A stretch of 64,000 bases of DNA from Streptomyces himalayensis subsp. himalayensis (GTDB lineage: Bacteria; Actinomycetota; Actinomycetes; Streptomycetales; Streptomycetaceae): positions 1 to 64,000 of the forward strand of contig NZ_JACEHE010000004.1 of the NCBI RefSeq assembly GCF_013778455.1. The letters run 5' to 3'. The position numbers and the translations under genes are program-made. Shown piece by piece: positions 1-10,312 of the stretch (the first letter of the stretch is position 1; each line of letters begins with the position of its first letter). The notes under the pieces are model-generated. The model ran no database searches and was not told the DNA's origin. It worked only from the letters and a program-made list of their open reading frames with translations.

Positions 1-383
1 TACGCGCCCAGCCGCGCCACGATACGGCGCACATGCCGGCGCAGGCGGCGCAGCCGCCTCGCCCGTCCAGCCGTGCGGGCGGGTGGGCTGGAGTGCGCGC
101 CGGTCAGCGGTGTGAGGGGCATGACGTACCGCATGCCGGCGATGTCCATCACGCACAGAGGGGCAGCGTCGCGGTCCGGGGGATCATCGACGGTGATACT
201 GATCGGCTGGGGCGGGTCACCGGGCAGCTCCGCTTCCAGCACAGTCGGACCGTGACCGCCGCCGCGGTGGTGGGCGACTACCTTTCCGTCGACCAGGACC
301 TCCGACGTCCCAGACGGCCGTGCGACCTCGACGGTGACAGAGTGACCGTCTTGATCCAGATGAAAGCGGAAATGACTGGGCAT
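1..383 (-). CDS. Hypothetical protein, 3' end cut off by the window edge
   Basis: An open frame begins at the ATG at 383 and runs without a stop to the left edge, giving 127 visible codons. A GGGGAGG ribosome binding site lies about 5 nt upstream, which fixes the start. Residues 1-95 alternate short hydrophobic strands with charged turns (for example SVTVEVARPSG near 15-25), suggesting a beta-rich domain. Residues 107-124 are strongly arginine-rich, as often seen before a membrane segment or in nucleic-acid-binding tails. No signal peptide or known motif is recognised, so no function is assigned. The gene shares its strand with the ROK regulator but is separated from it by about 130 nt. Confidence 0.7.
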   Translation of the reverse strand, partial: MPSHFRFHLDQDGHSVTVEVARPSGTSEVLVDGKVVAHHRGGGHGPTVLEAELPGDPPQPISITVDDPPDRDAAPLCVMDIAGMRYVMPLTPLTGAHSSPPARTAGRARRLRRLRRHVRRIVARLGA

Positions 384-514
384 CGCGGCCTCCCCGGATC
401 ACCTCCAGGTAACGTCCCCTCCCAGCGTACGCGGGCTCCGACCAGCAGAAGGCGCCCGGAGCAATGCGCGCCACTGGTGGTGCCCCGCCGAACGTCCAGG
501 CCCAGCGGGGCTCC

Positions 515-1714
515 TCAGACACCGTTGGCCACCATCGCCGGATCGTCCAGCACCGCCCGTACGACCGAGTGCGCCGCGCCCAGCAGAGGGCCCTCCGGAC
601 CGAGGCGGGACACGGCGACGCCGCAGGCGAGACTCGCGGTACGGCTCCCGAGCTCGCGCTCCAGCGAAGGGAGCAGCCAGGGTGCGAGCCGGGACAGCGC
701 CCCGCCCAGGACCACGGTGTGCGGGTCGAGGAGATTGACGGCACCGGTCAGTGCGATGCCCAGCGCCGTGCCGGCGCCGCGCAGCGCCCGCCGTACGTCC
801 TTGTCGCCCTGGGCGGCACGTTCGGCGAGCAGCCCGACGCGGCCCTCGCCCGGGCCGAGGCCCGCCGCACGCAGGACGGCCTCCTCACCCGCGTACTGCT
901 CGAGGCAACCGCGCCCGCCACACCGGCACTTCGGGCCCTCGGGGCGCACCGGAACATGGCCCAGCTCGCCCGCGAACCCGCGTGTGCCGCGTAGCAACCG
1001 GCCGTCGACGACCACCGCGGCACCGATACCGATCTCCGCCGACACATGCACGAAGTCCGGCGGGGTGCCATCGCCCAGCCACAGTTCCGCCAGCGCGCCG
1101 AAGTTCGCCTCGTTGTCCACCGTCACGGGCAGTTCCCCGGCGAGGAGCTCGCCGAGGTCGGTGTCGTGCCAGTCGAGGTTCGGTGCCCGGACGACCAGCC
1201 CGGTGCCGCGTTCCACCAAGCCGGGGACGGCGACCGCCAGCCCGGCCGGGCGCAGGCCGGCGCTCTGCGCCTCGCCGGTCACCTGACGGACCAGCGCGGC
1301 CAGCTCCTCGATCACGGGTTTCGGGGCCCGGCCCCGGTTGTCGCTCCACTGCACGGCACGCGCGCGTACCTCGCCGCGCAGATCGACCGCGCACACCGCG
1401 AGATGGTCGACACCCACCTCGGCACCGATGCCTGCCGGGCCCCGGCCGCTCACCGCGAGCGCCGAGCCGGGACGGCCTCGGCCCACTCGGCCGGGCCGCT
1501 CCGGTCCCAGCTCGTCGAGCAGCCCCGCCCTGATCAGCTCGTCCACGAGCGTCGAGACGGCGGCGCGCGTCAGCCCGATCCGGGAGGCGACCGCGGCGCG
1601 CGACAACGGGCCCTCCGCGGCGACGGTGTGCATCACCCGGGAGAGATTGCGGCGACGCATGCCCTGCTGGGTGTCGGGCGTGCCCCGGCGGGCGTCGTGC
1701 AGTGGTGCGGTCAT
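515..1714 (-). CDS. ROK-family transcriptional regulator, probable xylose repressor (XylR-like)
   Basis: A 399-residue ROK protein. The N-terminal 80 residues form a winged helix-turn-helix (SRAAVASRIGLTRAAVSTL, near 40-60). The rest is the ROK sugar-kinase-like domain, including the zinc-binding stretch CRCGGRGCLEQY. ROK repressors bind a sugar through the kinase-like domain and release DNA. The gene lies 171 nt downstream of xylB on the same strand and close to xylA, so a role as xylose-responsive repressor of xylB/xylA is inferred from context. The ATG at 1714 is chosen because the helix-turn-helix begins about 25 residues later. Longer in-frame sequence upstream is Pro/Arg-rich and looks non-coding. 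Confidence 0.87.
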   Translation of the reverse strand: MTAPLHDARRGTPDTQQGMRRRNLSRVMHTVAAEGPLSRAAVASRIGLTRAAVSTLVDELIRAGLLDELGPERPGRVGRGRPGSALAVSGRGPAGIGAEVGVDHLAVCAVDLRGEVRARAVQWSDNRGRAPKPVIEELAALVRQVTGEAQSAGLRPAGLAVAVPGLVERGTGLVVRAPNLDWHDTDLGELLAGELPVTVDNEANFGALAELWLGDGTPPDFVHVSAEIGIGAAVVVDGRLLRGTRGFAGELGHVPVRPEGPKCRCGGRGCLEQYAGEEAVLRAAGLGPGEGRVGLLAERAAQGDKDVRRALRGAGTALGIALTGAVNLLDPHTVVLGGALSRLAPWLLPSLERELGSRTASLACGVAVSRLGPEGPLLGAAHSVVRAVLDDPAMVANGV

Positions 1715-1885
1715 GCCTCGCTCAGTCCTCGTCTCCCTCAGGTGTCGTCGTTGCGCATCCATGGGCGGGTGGGTCCCTCCGGGGTCGGGCCGGGCCGAGG
1801 CGGGTCCAGGGCCCCGGCCCGCGGTCGCGGCCGGTCGCGGTTCCGGTTCGGAGCGCGGTCCCGGTTCGGGCCGCACGGCCCCGGA

Positions 1886-3328
1886 TCAGGACCCGTCCGG
1901 GCGCCTGTCCAGCAGCGGAGCGGCGTCGGACAGTACCCGGCCGATTCTGCCGAGCACCGCCTCGTCGCGTTCGACCGGGTCCAGGACGGGGCCCTGTGCG
2001 GTGCCCCAGCGCCGTGCGACGGCGGCCGGATCCTCGCCGGTGAGCAGCCCGGCGGCCTGCGCGGCCGCGCCGAGAGCCACCAGCTCCTTGGCCTCCGGCA
2101 CCTGCACCGCCCGGCCGGACAGCCGCTGTACGGTCTGCTGCCAGGCCGTGCCGCGGGCGCCGCCGCCGATGAGCAGCAGCGGAGCGGTCGGGTCCGCGTC
2201 CTCGTCCAGCACCAGCTCGAGGGCGCCGAGCAGCGAGTGCACCGCGCCGTCGTACGCCGCCTGCAGCAGCTGGCCGGGCGTCGTGTCGTGGCGCAGCCCG
2301 TGCAGCAGGCCGGAGGCGTTCGGCAGGTTCGGCGTGCGCTCGCCGTCCAGGTAGGGCAGGAGCGTGACGCTGCCGCCGGGCTCCACGGCCTGCCGGTCGA
2401 TGCCGAGCAGCGTGGCCATGCGGTCGACGGCGAGCGTGCAGTTGAGGGTGCATGCCAGGGGGAGCCAGTCGCCGCGCGCGTCGGCGAAGCCGGCCACGGT
2501 GCCGGACGGGTCGGCGGGCCGCCGCTGCGACACCGCGTAGACCGTGCCGGACGTGCCCAGGCTCAGCACAGGGGTGCCGGGACGCAGGCCGAGGCCGAGG
2601 GCCGCGGCCGCGTTGTCGCCGGTGCCCGGGGCGACCAGCGTGCCCTTGGCGAATGGCAGGTCACCGCCGCGCACGGTTCCGGCGACCTCGCCGGGGCGTA
2701 CGACGCGGGGGAGCAGAGCCGGGTCGAGGCCGACGCGGCCGAGGATCTCCTCGTCGTACGACTCGCCGGCCGACGCCCACCAGCCCGTGCCCGAGGCGTC
2801 GCCGCGGTCGGTGGTCCCGTCGCCGGTCAGGCGCTCGGTGAGGTAGTCGTGCGGCAGTCGGACGGCGGCTGTGGTCCGGACGGCGTCCGGCTCGTGCTCG
2901 GCGAGCCACGCCCACTTGGTGACCGTGAAGGACGCCCCCGGCACGCTGCCGAATCGGTCGGCCCACGCCTTGGGCCCGCCCAGCTCCTCGATCAGCCGCT
3001 GGGCCTGAGGCGCCGACCGCACGTCGTTCCACAGCATCGCGGGGCGCACCGGCTTGCCCTGCGCGTCAAGGGTGACCAGCCCGTGCTGCTGACCGCCGAT
3101 CGACACCGCCGCGGCCTCGTGGGCGGCGTCGCCGCACTGGCGCAGCGCCTCGCACAGGGCGCTCCACCACTGCTCGGGGTCGCTCTCGCGGCCGGCGCCC
3201 GACGTGACGGTGTGCGGGGCCTGGCCGCTCGCCACGATCTGCCCGGTGGCGGCGTCCACGACCAGGGCCTTGGTGGACTGCGTCGAGCTGTCCACTCCGA
3301 CAACGAGCGGTCCCTCCGCTGCTGACAT
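1886..3328 (-). CDS. xylB: Xylulokinase
   Basis: A 480-residue FGGY-family carbohydrate kinase that phosphorylates D-xylulose to xylulose 5-phosphate in the cytoplasm. The N-terminal phosphate loop VGVDSSTQSTKALVVD is at about 10-25, the first-domain MLWNDVRS and the middle GTGDNAAAALG are visible, and the C-terminal LLLIGGGARGTAWQQ marks the second FGGY domain. Length matches the family. The ATG at 3328 has a GGAGAG site about 5 nt upstream. It is divergent from xylA across a 209-nt shared promoter region and followed by the ROK regulator gene. Function is assigned from the family together with the xylA neighbour. Confidence 0.93.
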   Translation of the reverse strand: MSAAEGPLVVGVDSSTQSTKALVVDAATGQIVASGQAPHTVTSGAGRESDPEQWWSALCEALRQCGDAAHEAAAVSIGGQQHGLVTLDAQGKPVRPAMLWNDVRSAPQAQRLIEELGGPKAWADRFGSVPGASFTVTKWAWLAEHEPDAVRTTAAVRLPHDYLTERLTGDGTTDRGDASGTGWWASAGESYDEEILGRVGLDPALLPRVVRPGEVAGTVRGGDLPFAKGTLVAPGTGDNAAAALGLGLRPGTPVLSLGTSGTVYAVSQRRPADPSGTVAGFADARGDWLPLACTLNCTLAVDRMATLLGIDRQAVEPGGSVTLLPYLDGERTPNLPNASGLLHGLRHDTTPGQLLQAAYDGAVHSLLGALELVLDEDADPTAPLLLIGGGARGTAWQQTVQRLSGRAVQVPEAKELVALGAAAQAAGLLTGEDPAAVARRWGTAQGPVLDPVERDEAVLGRIGRVLSDAAPLLDRRPDGS

Positions 3329-3481
3329 CGGGCTCTCCGTTTCTGCGGCTCGCGCCGGGCCCACCGGGGGCCGACGCTGTTTCTGGGGGACTCTGCGCAT
3401 CCCTGACGAGTCCCGGGGTTCCCGTTTTCTGACCGAATCCGCCGGTCTTGTCGAGACCCGTCTTCCCAGAGATGCCCTGGC

Positions 3482-3510
3482 ATACTAATTTGTAAAGCGC
3501 CATGACGAAA
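3482..3510 (-). promoter_or_regulatory. Candidate xylB promoter in the xylB-xylA divergent region
   Basis: On the minus strand TTTCGT (3505-3510) and TAGTAT (3482-3487) are separated by exactly 17 nt, a plausible -35/-10 pair reading toward xylB. This is the only AT-rich patch in the 209-nt intergenic region, and it also sits 28-56 nt upstream of xylA, so a repressor bound here could control both genes. No perfect palindromic ROK operator is visible. The assignment is inference from spacing and position. Confidence 0.4.
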
Positions 3511-3513
3511 TAG

Positions 3514-4704
<1,191 letters not shown>

Positions 4705-4847
4705 ACGTCTCTCTGGGGGGAGGGGAGGCCGCGAGGCCTGGGCGGAAGGGCCCGGAATCGGTCGCACCGTGACCGGTATGCGTGCCCTGCGCGCCAACTT
4801 CCGCCCCAGGGTCGCGTCTTGACCGGTTCGAGGCGACTCTTGACGGT

Positions 4848-5738
4848 ATGGCCATACCGCCGGTACCGCCTCAGCCTCCCCATCCGCCGAGTGACACACC
4901 GCCTTCTGGGGGCGGCGGCTTCGGGCCGCCGCCTGGAGGCACGCATCCCGGAGGGTATGGCTCGCCTGCTGGTGGCTACGGTCCGCCTTCCGGCGGATAC
5001 GGCCCACCGTCCCAGGTCGGTGGGCAGCCTCCCTCCGGGGGCGGCTGGCCTCCTGGTGGCGGCGGTCTGCCTCCCTCAGGCGGCGGCTGGCCGCCATCGC
5101 CGCCTCCCGGACCGCCAGGAGAGCCGGGCCGGCGGAAGGGCGGCCTGTTCATCGTGCTCGTGGTGCTCGTGGCTCTCGGGATCGTCGCAGCCGTGGTCCT
5201 GTTGGCAGGCAGCGGAGACGACTCGCCGGACAGGAAGACACCGGCGGAGAGCAACACGGCACGCACCCCCACCCCGTCACTGAGTGTTCCGTCCGAGCTC
5301 CCCACCCGGATTCCCACCGAAGTGCCCTCCCCGCCCTCGGACTTCCCCAGCGACATCGAGTCGCTGCTCCCGTCTGCCGTGGGCGACGACGTGCCGTACT
5401 ACATGCTGAGCGCCGGCGACTGCTTCGACGCCGACGACGCAAGGCCCGGCCAGGCCGCGAAGCGCTCCTGCCGCCGGCCGCACGACGCAGAGGTCGTGAA
5501 GGTGGCGGAACTCAACGGCACGTACGCGACCGATGCCGCCCTCAAGAAGGCGGCCACGGAGCTCTGCGATGAGCCCCTCGCAGCCAAGGCGAAGAAGCAG
5601 CCGGCGGGCTCGGTACGCGGCACGCTGGTGCAGTACCCGGACACCACGGGATACAAGCTGGGCATCGACAAAGTCGCCTGCAGCCTCGCGGCGGACGACG
5701 GGACGGGCGACCGGAAGCTGACCAAGCCGCTGGTCTGA
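4848..5738 (+). CDS. Membrane-anchored protein with Pro/Gly-rich N-terminus and septum-formation-like domain
   Basis: A 296-residue protein. Residues 1-90 are low complexity (repeats of GGYGPPSGG type), followed by one transmembrane segment, FIVLVVLVALGIVAAVVLL, at about 98-120. A Ser/Thr/Pro linker follows. The extracellular C-terminal domain of about 110 residues has conserved cysteines (LSAGDCFD, AKRSCRRPHDAEV, ELCDEP, KVACSL) and resembles the Septum_form family of actinobacterial envelope proteins. The ATG at 4848 directly precedes the low-complexity region. It has no functional partner nearby and ends 27 nt from the convergent SWIM gene. The biochemical role is unknown. Confidence 0.8.
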   Translation: MAIPPVPPQPPHPPSDTPPSGGGGFGPPPGGTHPGGYGSPAGGYGPPSGGYGPPSQVGGQPPSGGGWPPGGGGLPPSGGGWPPSPPPGPPGEPGRRKGGLFIVLVVLVALGIVAAVVLLAGSGDDSPDRKTPAESNTARTPTPSLSVPSELPTRIPTEVPSPPSDFPSDIESLLPSAVGDDVPYYMLSAGDCFDADDARPGQAAKRSCRRPHDAEVVKVAELNGTYATDAALKKAATELCDEPLAAKAKKQPAGSVRGTLVQYPDTTGYKLGIDKVACSLAADDGTGDRKLTKPLV

Positions 5739-5765
5739 GGGGCGTGGTCGTCCAGGCCCGCCGGT

Positions 5766-7130
5766 TCACTCGCCGCCGGTCGCCACCGCCAGAGCCGTCG
5801 CCGGGTCGTGTGCGGGAGGGCCCGCCGGGGCCCAGCGACCGCGCTCCTTGCGGTACGGCCACCAGCGGCCGTCGCGCCCGAGACGCAGCTGCGCCTGCGC
5901 GCCGACCTCCTGCGTGCCGACCACGGTCCAGCGGTTGCGGGCGCCACGCAGCTCGGGCCGTTCGTCGTCCTCCCACGCCGACTCCAGGGCGGCACGCGCG
6001 CGTGCCAGTGCTTCCCCCTCGGGCGCCCACTCCTCGTCGAGCACCGGAAGCGCTGCGGCCCCGCCGTACCGCCAGGCACGCACGGCGAGGGCGAGGCCGT
6101 CCGGGCCCCGGCCCGATGCGGACGCGAGCCGTGCCGTGATCTCTGTCCCGGGGGCATCGGCAGCCAGTCGGACGGCATCCTGATCCACTGTCAGGTCGGA
6201 TGCGAGAGGCTGGTCTTTATGACCGGCGGCGAGGGCGTCGGTCAGCAGCCGGTGCGCCTCGGCAGCCGCCTGCGCCGCCAGGAACTCCAGGCCGAGCACA
6301 TCAAGACCGGGCGCGGGCTCCGCCTCCGTGTCGAGGGACGGCGGAACCCCGGGCTCCTGCGGTGCGGGCTGCGGTGCGGGCAGGGGCGGCAGGATCTGTC
6401 CGGCGGAGTACGCCTCCTGGGCGTCGACGCCTTCGGGAACCTCCTCCTGCGCCTCCTCGGGAGCCGCCGTCGCGGAGGCCTGCGCGACACTGCGGACCTG
6501 CAACTCGTCCAGCAGCTCGCGCTCCCCGCGGCCGCGCATCAGCAGCAGAACGAACGGATCCTGGTCCAGGAGCCGCGCCAGCTGGTAGCAGAGTGCCGCG
6601 GTGTGCGCGCAGTGGTCCCACGTCCCGCAGTCGCACTCCGGCTCGAGATCGCCGATGCCCGGGAGGAGCTCCACGCCCGCGGCCGCCGCGTCCTCGACCA
6701 GATGCGGTGGCATCTCGCGGTCGAGGAGGGCCGCGATGTGCCCGGCACGCTCGACGGCCATGTCCAGGAAGCGGTCCCACTCCACGTCGCTCAACTGCTG
6801 CAGCAGTACGTCCGAGCGGTGCTGGGTGCGGTCCCGGCCCTGGACGACCGCGGTGATACGGCCGGGGCGCACCGACACCGCGCCCACCGCCCCCGCGCGC
6901 GCGAGCCGGCGGCCCGACTTCACCTGCGCGGCGTCCAGAGCCGTGTCCTCCAGCGCCCTCAGCCAGGCCTGGCCCCACCAGGTCACTGCGAAGCCACGCC
7001 CGCGCGAGGGTGGCAGCGCGGCGAAGGTGCGTTCAAGGGTGGGCTCGTTCAGGGTTTCGCCGGCATGGTCGTGCGTGTGGCCGTACTCGTCGTCCGCGTC
7101 GCTGCTGCTTTCTTCGTACCTGCGGCTCAT
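5766..7130 (-). CDS. SWIM zinc-finger protein
   Basis: A 454-residue cytoplasmic protein. The SWIM signature CxC...CxH is seen in ECDCGTWDHCAHTAALC at about 185-200, preceded by the usual N-terminal region containing TWWGQAWLRALE and GRRLARAGAVGAV. The C-terminal half is Pro/Glu-rich, then a less conserved alpha-helical domain. SWIM domains bind zinc and are implicated in DNA or protein contacts. The ATG at 7130 overlaps the stop of the SNF2 helicase gene by 4 nt (ATGA), which indicates translational coupling and suggests the two proteins work together, perhaps in DNA repair or chromatin-like remodelling. That partnership is inferred from gene order. Confidence 0.88.
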   Translation of the reverse strand: MSRRYEESSSDADDEYGHTHDHAGETLNEPTLERTFAALPPSRGRGFAVTWWGQAWLRALEDTALDAAQVKSGRRLARAGAVGAVSVRPGRITAVVQGRDRTQHRSDVLLQQLSDVEWDRFLDMAVERAGHIAALLDREMPPHLVEDAAAAGVELLPGIGDLEPECDCGTWDHCAHTAALCYQLARLLDQDPFVLLLMRGRGERELLDELQVRSVAQASATAAPEEAQEEVPEGVDAQEAYSAGQILPPLPAPQPAPQEPGVPPSLDTEAEPAPGLDVLGLEFLAAQAAAEAHRLLTDALAAGHKDQPLASDLTVDQDAVRLAADAPGTEITARLASASGRGPDGLALAVRAWRYGGAAALPVLDEEWAPEGEALARARAALESAWEDDERPELRGARNRWTVVGTQEVGAQAQLRLGRDGRWWPYRKERGRWAPAGPPAHDPATALAVATGGE

Positions 7131-10066
7131 CGGTCGCCCCCTCGCAGTTCCACCAGATCGGCCAGCTCGGCATCGGTCAGTTCGGTCAGGGCGGCTTCGC
7201 CGGAGCCGAGCACGGCGTCCGCCAGTGCGCGTTTGCGCAGCAGCATGTCGGCGATGCGGTCCTCGATCGTGCCTTCGGCGACGATCCGGTGCACCTGCAC
7301 GGGCTGGGTCTGCCCGATGCGGTACGCGCGGTCCGTCGCCTGGGCCTCGACGGCCGGGTTCCACCAGCGGTCGTAGTGCACGACATGACCGGCGCGGGTC
7401 AGATTCAGTCCCGTGCCGGCCGCCTTCAACGACAGGAGGAACACCGGGACTTCACCCTCCTGGAAGCGGTTCACCATGGCCTCGCGTTCGGCCACGGGCG
7501 TGCCGCCGTGCAGGAACTGCGAGGGCACACCGCGCGACGCCAGATGCTGCTCGATGAGCCGGGCCATCCGGACGTACTGGGTGAAGACGAGCACGCTCGC
7601 GTCCTCGGCGAGGATGGTGTCGAGCAGCTCGTCGAGCAGGTCCAGCTTTCCGGAACGGCCCGCGATCCTTGGATCGTCTTCCTTGAGGAACTGCGCCGGG
7701 TGGTTGCAGATCTGCTTGAGCCCGGTGAGCAGTTTGACGATGAGCCCCCGGCGCGCGAAACCCTCGGCACCCGAGATCTCGGCGAGCGTCTCGCGCACCA
7801 CGGCCTCGTACAGTCCGGTCTGCTCCGTGGTGAGGGACACGGCCCGGTCCGTCTCGGTCTTGGGCGGCAGTTCGGGGGCGATGCCCGGATCCGACTTGCG
7901 GCGGCGGAGCAGGAACGGGCGGACGAGCTTGGCGAGGCGCTCTGCGGCGGCCGGGTCCTGGCCGCCCTCGACCGCCTGCGCATAGCGGCTGCGGAACGTG
8001 CCGAGCCGGCCGAGCAGTCCGGGTGTGGTCCAGTCGAGAATGGCCCACAGCTCCGAGAGGTTGTTCTCCACGGGTGTGCCGGTGAGCGCCACGCGCGCGT
8101 GCCCGCCGATCCTCCGCAGCTGCCTGGCGGTGGCGGAGTAGGGATTCTTGACGTGCTGCGCCTCGTCGGCGACGACCATCCCCCACCGCGTACCGGCGAG
8201 CTGCTCGGCGTCGAGCCGCATCGTGCCGTACGTGGTGAGCACGAACTCGCCGTCGGCCAGGCTCTCCAGGCTGCGGCGCCCGCCGTGGAAACGGCGCACA
8301 GGGCAGCCGGGCGCGAACTTCTCGATCTCCCGCTGCCAGTTGCCCATCAGTGACGTCGGACAGACGACGAGAGTCGGGCCGGCCGATGCCTCATCGGTCT
8401 GCCGGTGCAGATGCAGGGCGATGAGCGTGATCGTCTTGCCGAGGCCCATGTCGTCGGCCAGGCAGGCGCCCAGACCGAGTGAGGTCATGCGGGCCAGCCA
8501 GTTCAGGCCGCGCAGCTGGTAGTCGCGCAGCGTCGCATCGAGCGCGGCCGGCTGCCCCACCGGCTCCATGCCCTCCGGGTCGGCCAGCCGTTCGCGCAAG
8601 GTCGCCAGCCAGCCCGTGGGCCGTACCTCGACACGCCGCCCGTCGACCTCGGTGGAACCCGTCAGGACGGCGCCCAGAGCGTCGATCGGGGTGACCTTGC
8701 GGTCCTGCTGCTCCCGAGCGCGCCGGACCTCCTCCGGGTCGATGAGCACCCACTGGTCGCGCAGCCGCACCACGGGACGGCTCGCCTCGGCGAGGCGGTC
8801 CAGCTCTTGGCGGGTCAGCTGCTGGTCGCCCAGTGCGAACCACCAGTTGAAGACGAGCAGGGCGTCCGCCGACAGGAACGACGGCGCGTCGGAGAGGGAG
8901 GTGCTCCGGGCCGTCCGGTCGTCGCCTAGATCGTCGTTTCTCGCGCTGTCCGTTCGACCGGCGTCCGTTCGTCCGGTGTTGTCCGTGCCGCCGTCGTCCG
9001 GAGGGCCGATGACGGCGAGTGTGGTCAGCTTGTGCGCGAGTTCCCTGGGCCAGTGCACCTCCACGCCCGCGGCCGCGAGTTGCCGGGCGCCCTCACCGAG
9101 CAGCTCGGTGACCTCGTCGTCGGCGAGCTCGACGGCGTCGGGCACGGTGGCCGACAGCAGAGGAGCGAGCGGCGGCCAGGCGCGGGCCGCGCGGCGCAGC
9201 GCGAGCAGGGCGTCCATGCGCCCGCGGGGCCCGAACGACCGCGCTGACGCGCCCGTGGCGGTCCACACCTCGGCCGCATCCGCGACGAGCGTGGGATCGC
9301 TGACGCTGTGCATCTGCAGCACGGCCCGGAACGCGAGTGCGGTGTCGTCCGAGGCCGCCGACGCGAGGCCCGGCACCTCGACGCGCAGCGAGATCCGTAC
9401 GCCCGCGTCGTGCCCCGCGGCCACATCGGCGGCCCAGGCACGGTGCTCGGGGATGTGCTGCGGCCACTGCGCCGCGAAGGCCGGACCGCCCGCCGCGAGC
9501 GGAGCGGCGGGGGAGCGCGGCAGCGAGTCGGCCACGGCGTCGAGGAAAGCGCGCAGCAGATGCTCGGGGTCCGGCAGCCGCGGCGGCCCGGCGCCGTCGA
9601 TCGGGACCGCGTGAGCTCCCGGGGGCATGGAGGCGGCGTGGTCGCGTAGCCGCTGAAGGTCCTCCGGCCGCAGCGGACCCGCACGCCAGGCGTCGTGGTC
9701 GGCCGGCGTCAGCCCCGGCAACAACAGACCGCGTGCGACGAGCTGCAGCGCCAGCACCGTTGCCGCTCCCCAGAAGGCTGCCGCCGGATGCGCCTGCGCA
9801 TGGGCACGCGCGCGTGTGAGCACAGGCAGGGCCTGCCGCACGGGCATCACCAGGGCGGGTACGCCCACGAGCTCGATGCAGTCATCACCGGGCAGGGCGA
9901 CGGTCAGGTGCTCGACCGAGCCCCCGGCCGCCCTCGGCGGCGCGCTTCCGTCGGCGTGCCAGAAGGCGACGCTGCCGCCACGCGCCGGATCGGCGGGTAC
10001 GAAGACGACGGAACAGCGGGACAGTTCTGAGATCTCGGAGGGTGTTGCTGCAGGCGGCTCATGCAC
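7127..10066 (-). CDS. SNF2-family DEAD/DEAH-box helicase
   Basis: A large ATP-dependent DNA translocase of about 979 residues. An N-terminal helicase-associated region of about 500 residues precedes the catalytic core. Core motifs are Walker A DDMGLGKTITLIALHL, Walker B VVADEAQHVKNP, the ALTGTPVENNLSELW motif III, and the C-terminal motifs V-VI (AAGTGLNLTRAGHVVHYD, then ATDRAYRIGQ). The GTG at 10066 is preferred because a GAGGAA site lies 12 nt before it. An in-frame ATG at 10204 is possible but its extra 46 residues are low complexity. The stop overlaps the downstream SWIM gene start. A diverging desaturase gene lies upstream. Confidence 0.9.
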   Translation of the reverse strand: MHEPPAATPSEISELSRCSVVFVPADPARGGSVAFWHADGSAPPRAAGGSVEHLTVALPGDDCIELVGVPALVMPVRQALPVLTRARAHAQAHPAAAFWGAATVLALQLVARGLLLPGLTPADHDAWRAGPLRPEDLQRLRDHAASMPPGAHAVPIDGAGPPRLPDPEHLLRAFLDAVADSLPRSPAAPLAAGGPAFAAQWPQHIPEHRAWAADVAAGHDAGVRISLRVEVPGLASAASDDTALAFRAVLQMHSVSDPTLVADAAEVWTATGASARSFGPRGRMDALLALRRAARAWPPLAPLLSATVPDAVELADDEVTELLGEGARQLAAAGVEVHWPRELAHKLTTLAVIGPPDDGGTDNTGRTDAGRTDSARNDDLGDDRTARSTSLSDAPSFLSADALLVFNWWFALGDQQLTRQELDRLAEASRPVVRLRDQWVLIDPEEVRRAREQQDRKVTPIDALGAVLTGSTEVDGRRVEVRPTGWLATLRERLADPEGMEPVGQPAALDATLRDYQLRGLNWLARMTSLGLGACLADDMGLGKTITLIALHLHRQTDEASAGPTLVVCPTSLMGNWQREIEKFAPGCPVRRFHGGRRSLESLADGEFVLTTYGTMRLDAEQLAGTRWGMVVADEAQHVKNPYSATARQLRRIGGHARVALTGTPVENNLSELWAILDWTTPGLLGRLGTFRSRYAQAVEGGQDPAAAERLAKLVRPFLLRRRKSDPGIAPELPPKTETDRAVSLTTEQTGLYEAVVRETLAEISGAEGFARRGLIVKLLTGLKQICNHPAQFLKEDDPRIAGRSGKLDLLDELLDTILAEDASVLVFTQYVRMARLIEQHLASRGVPSQFLHGGTPVAEREAMVNRFQEGEVPVFLLSLKAAGTGLNLTRAGHVVHYDRWWNPAVEAQATDRAYRIGQTQPVQVHRIVAEGTIEDRIADMLLRKRALADAVLGSGEAALTELTDAELADLVELRGGDR

Positions 10067-10312
10067 AGCGATGCCACATTCCTCAAATTTGACTACTGAG
10101 ACCGGAGTCGTCGAGGTTACCTCACTCCCGGACCCCGAGGAGGGCGTTCGCCGCGGCCGTCCGGACTGCCCCACCCCCAGGGGGTGGTCAGCACCCCATG
10201 TCATGCGGGCCTGCCCCAGGCTCGGCACGGGTGGTGGCTCCATGGTCGCCGTAGGTCACCGATCCGTACGTTTCATGAGGTCAGACGACCAGCGAGAGAC
10301 CGGAGACCTGCC

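Noticed and set aside
1046..3325. Long plus-strand open frame opposite the ROK and xylB genes
   Set aside because: It is an antisense shadow. The frame is rich in Arg/Ala/Gly with no domain, and the minus-strand genes have clear families and start sites.
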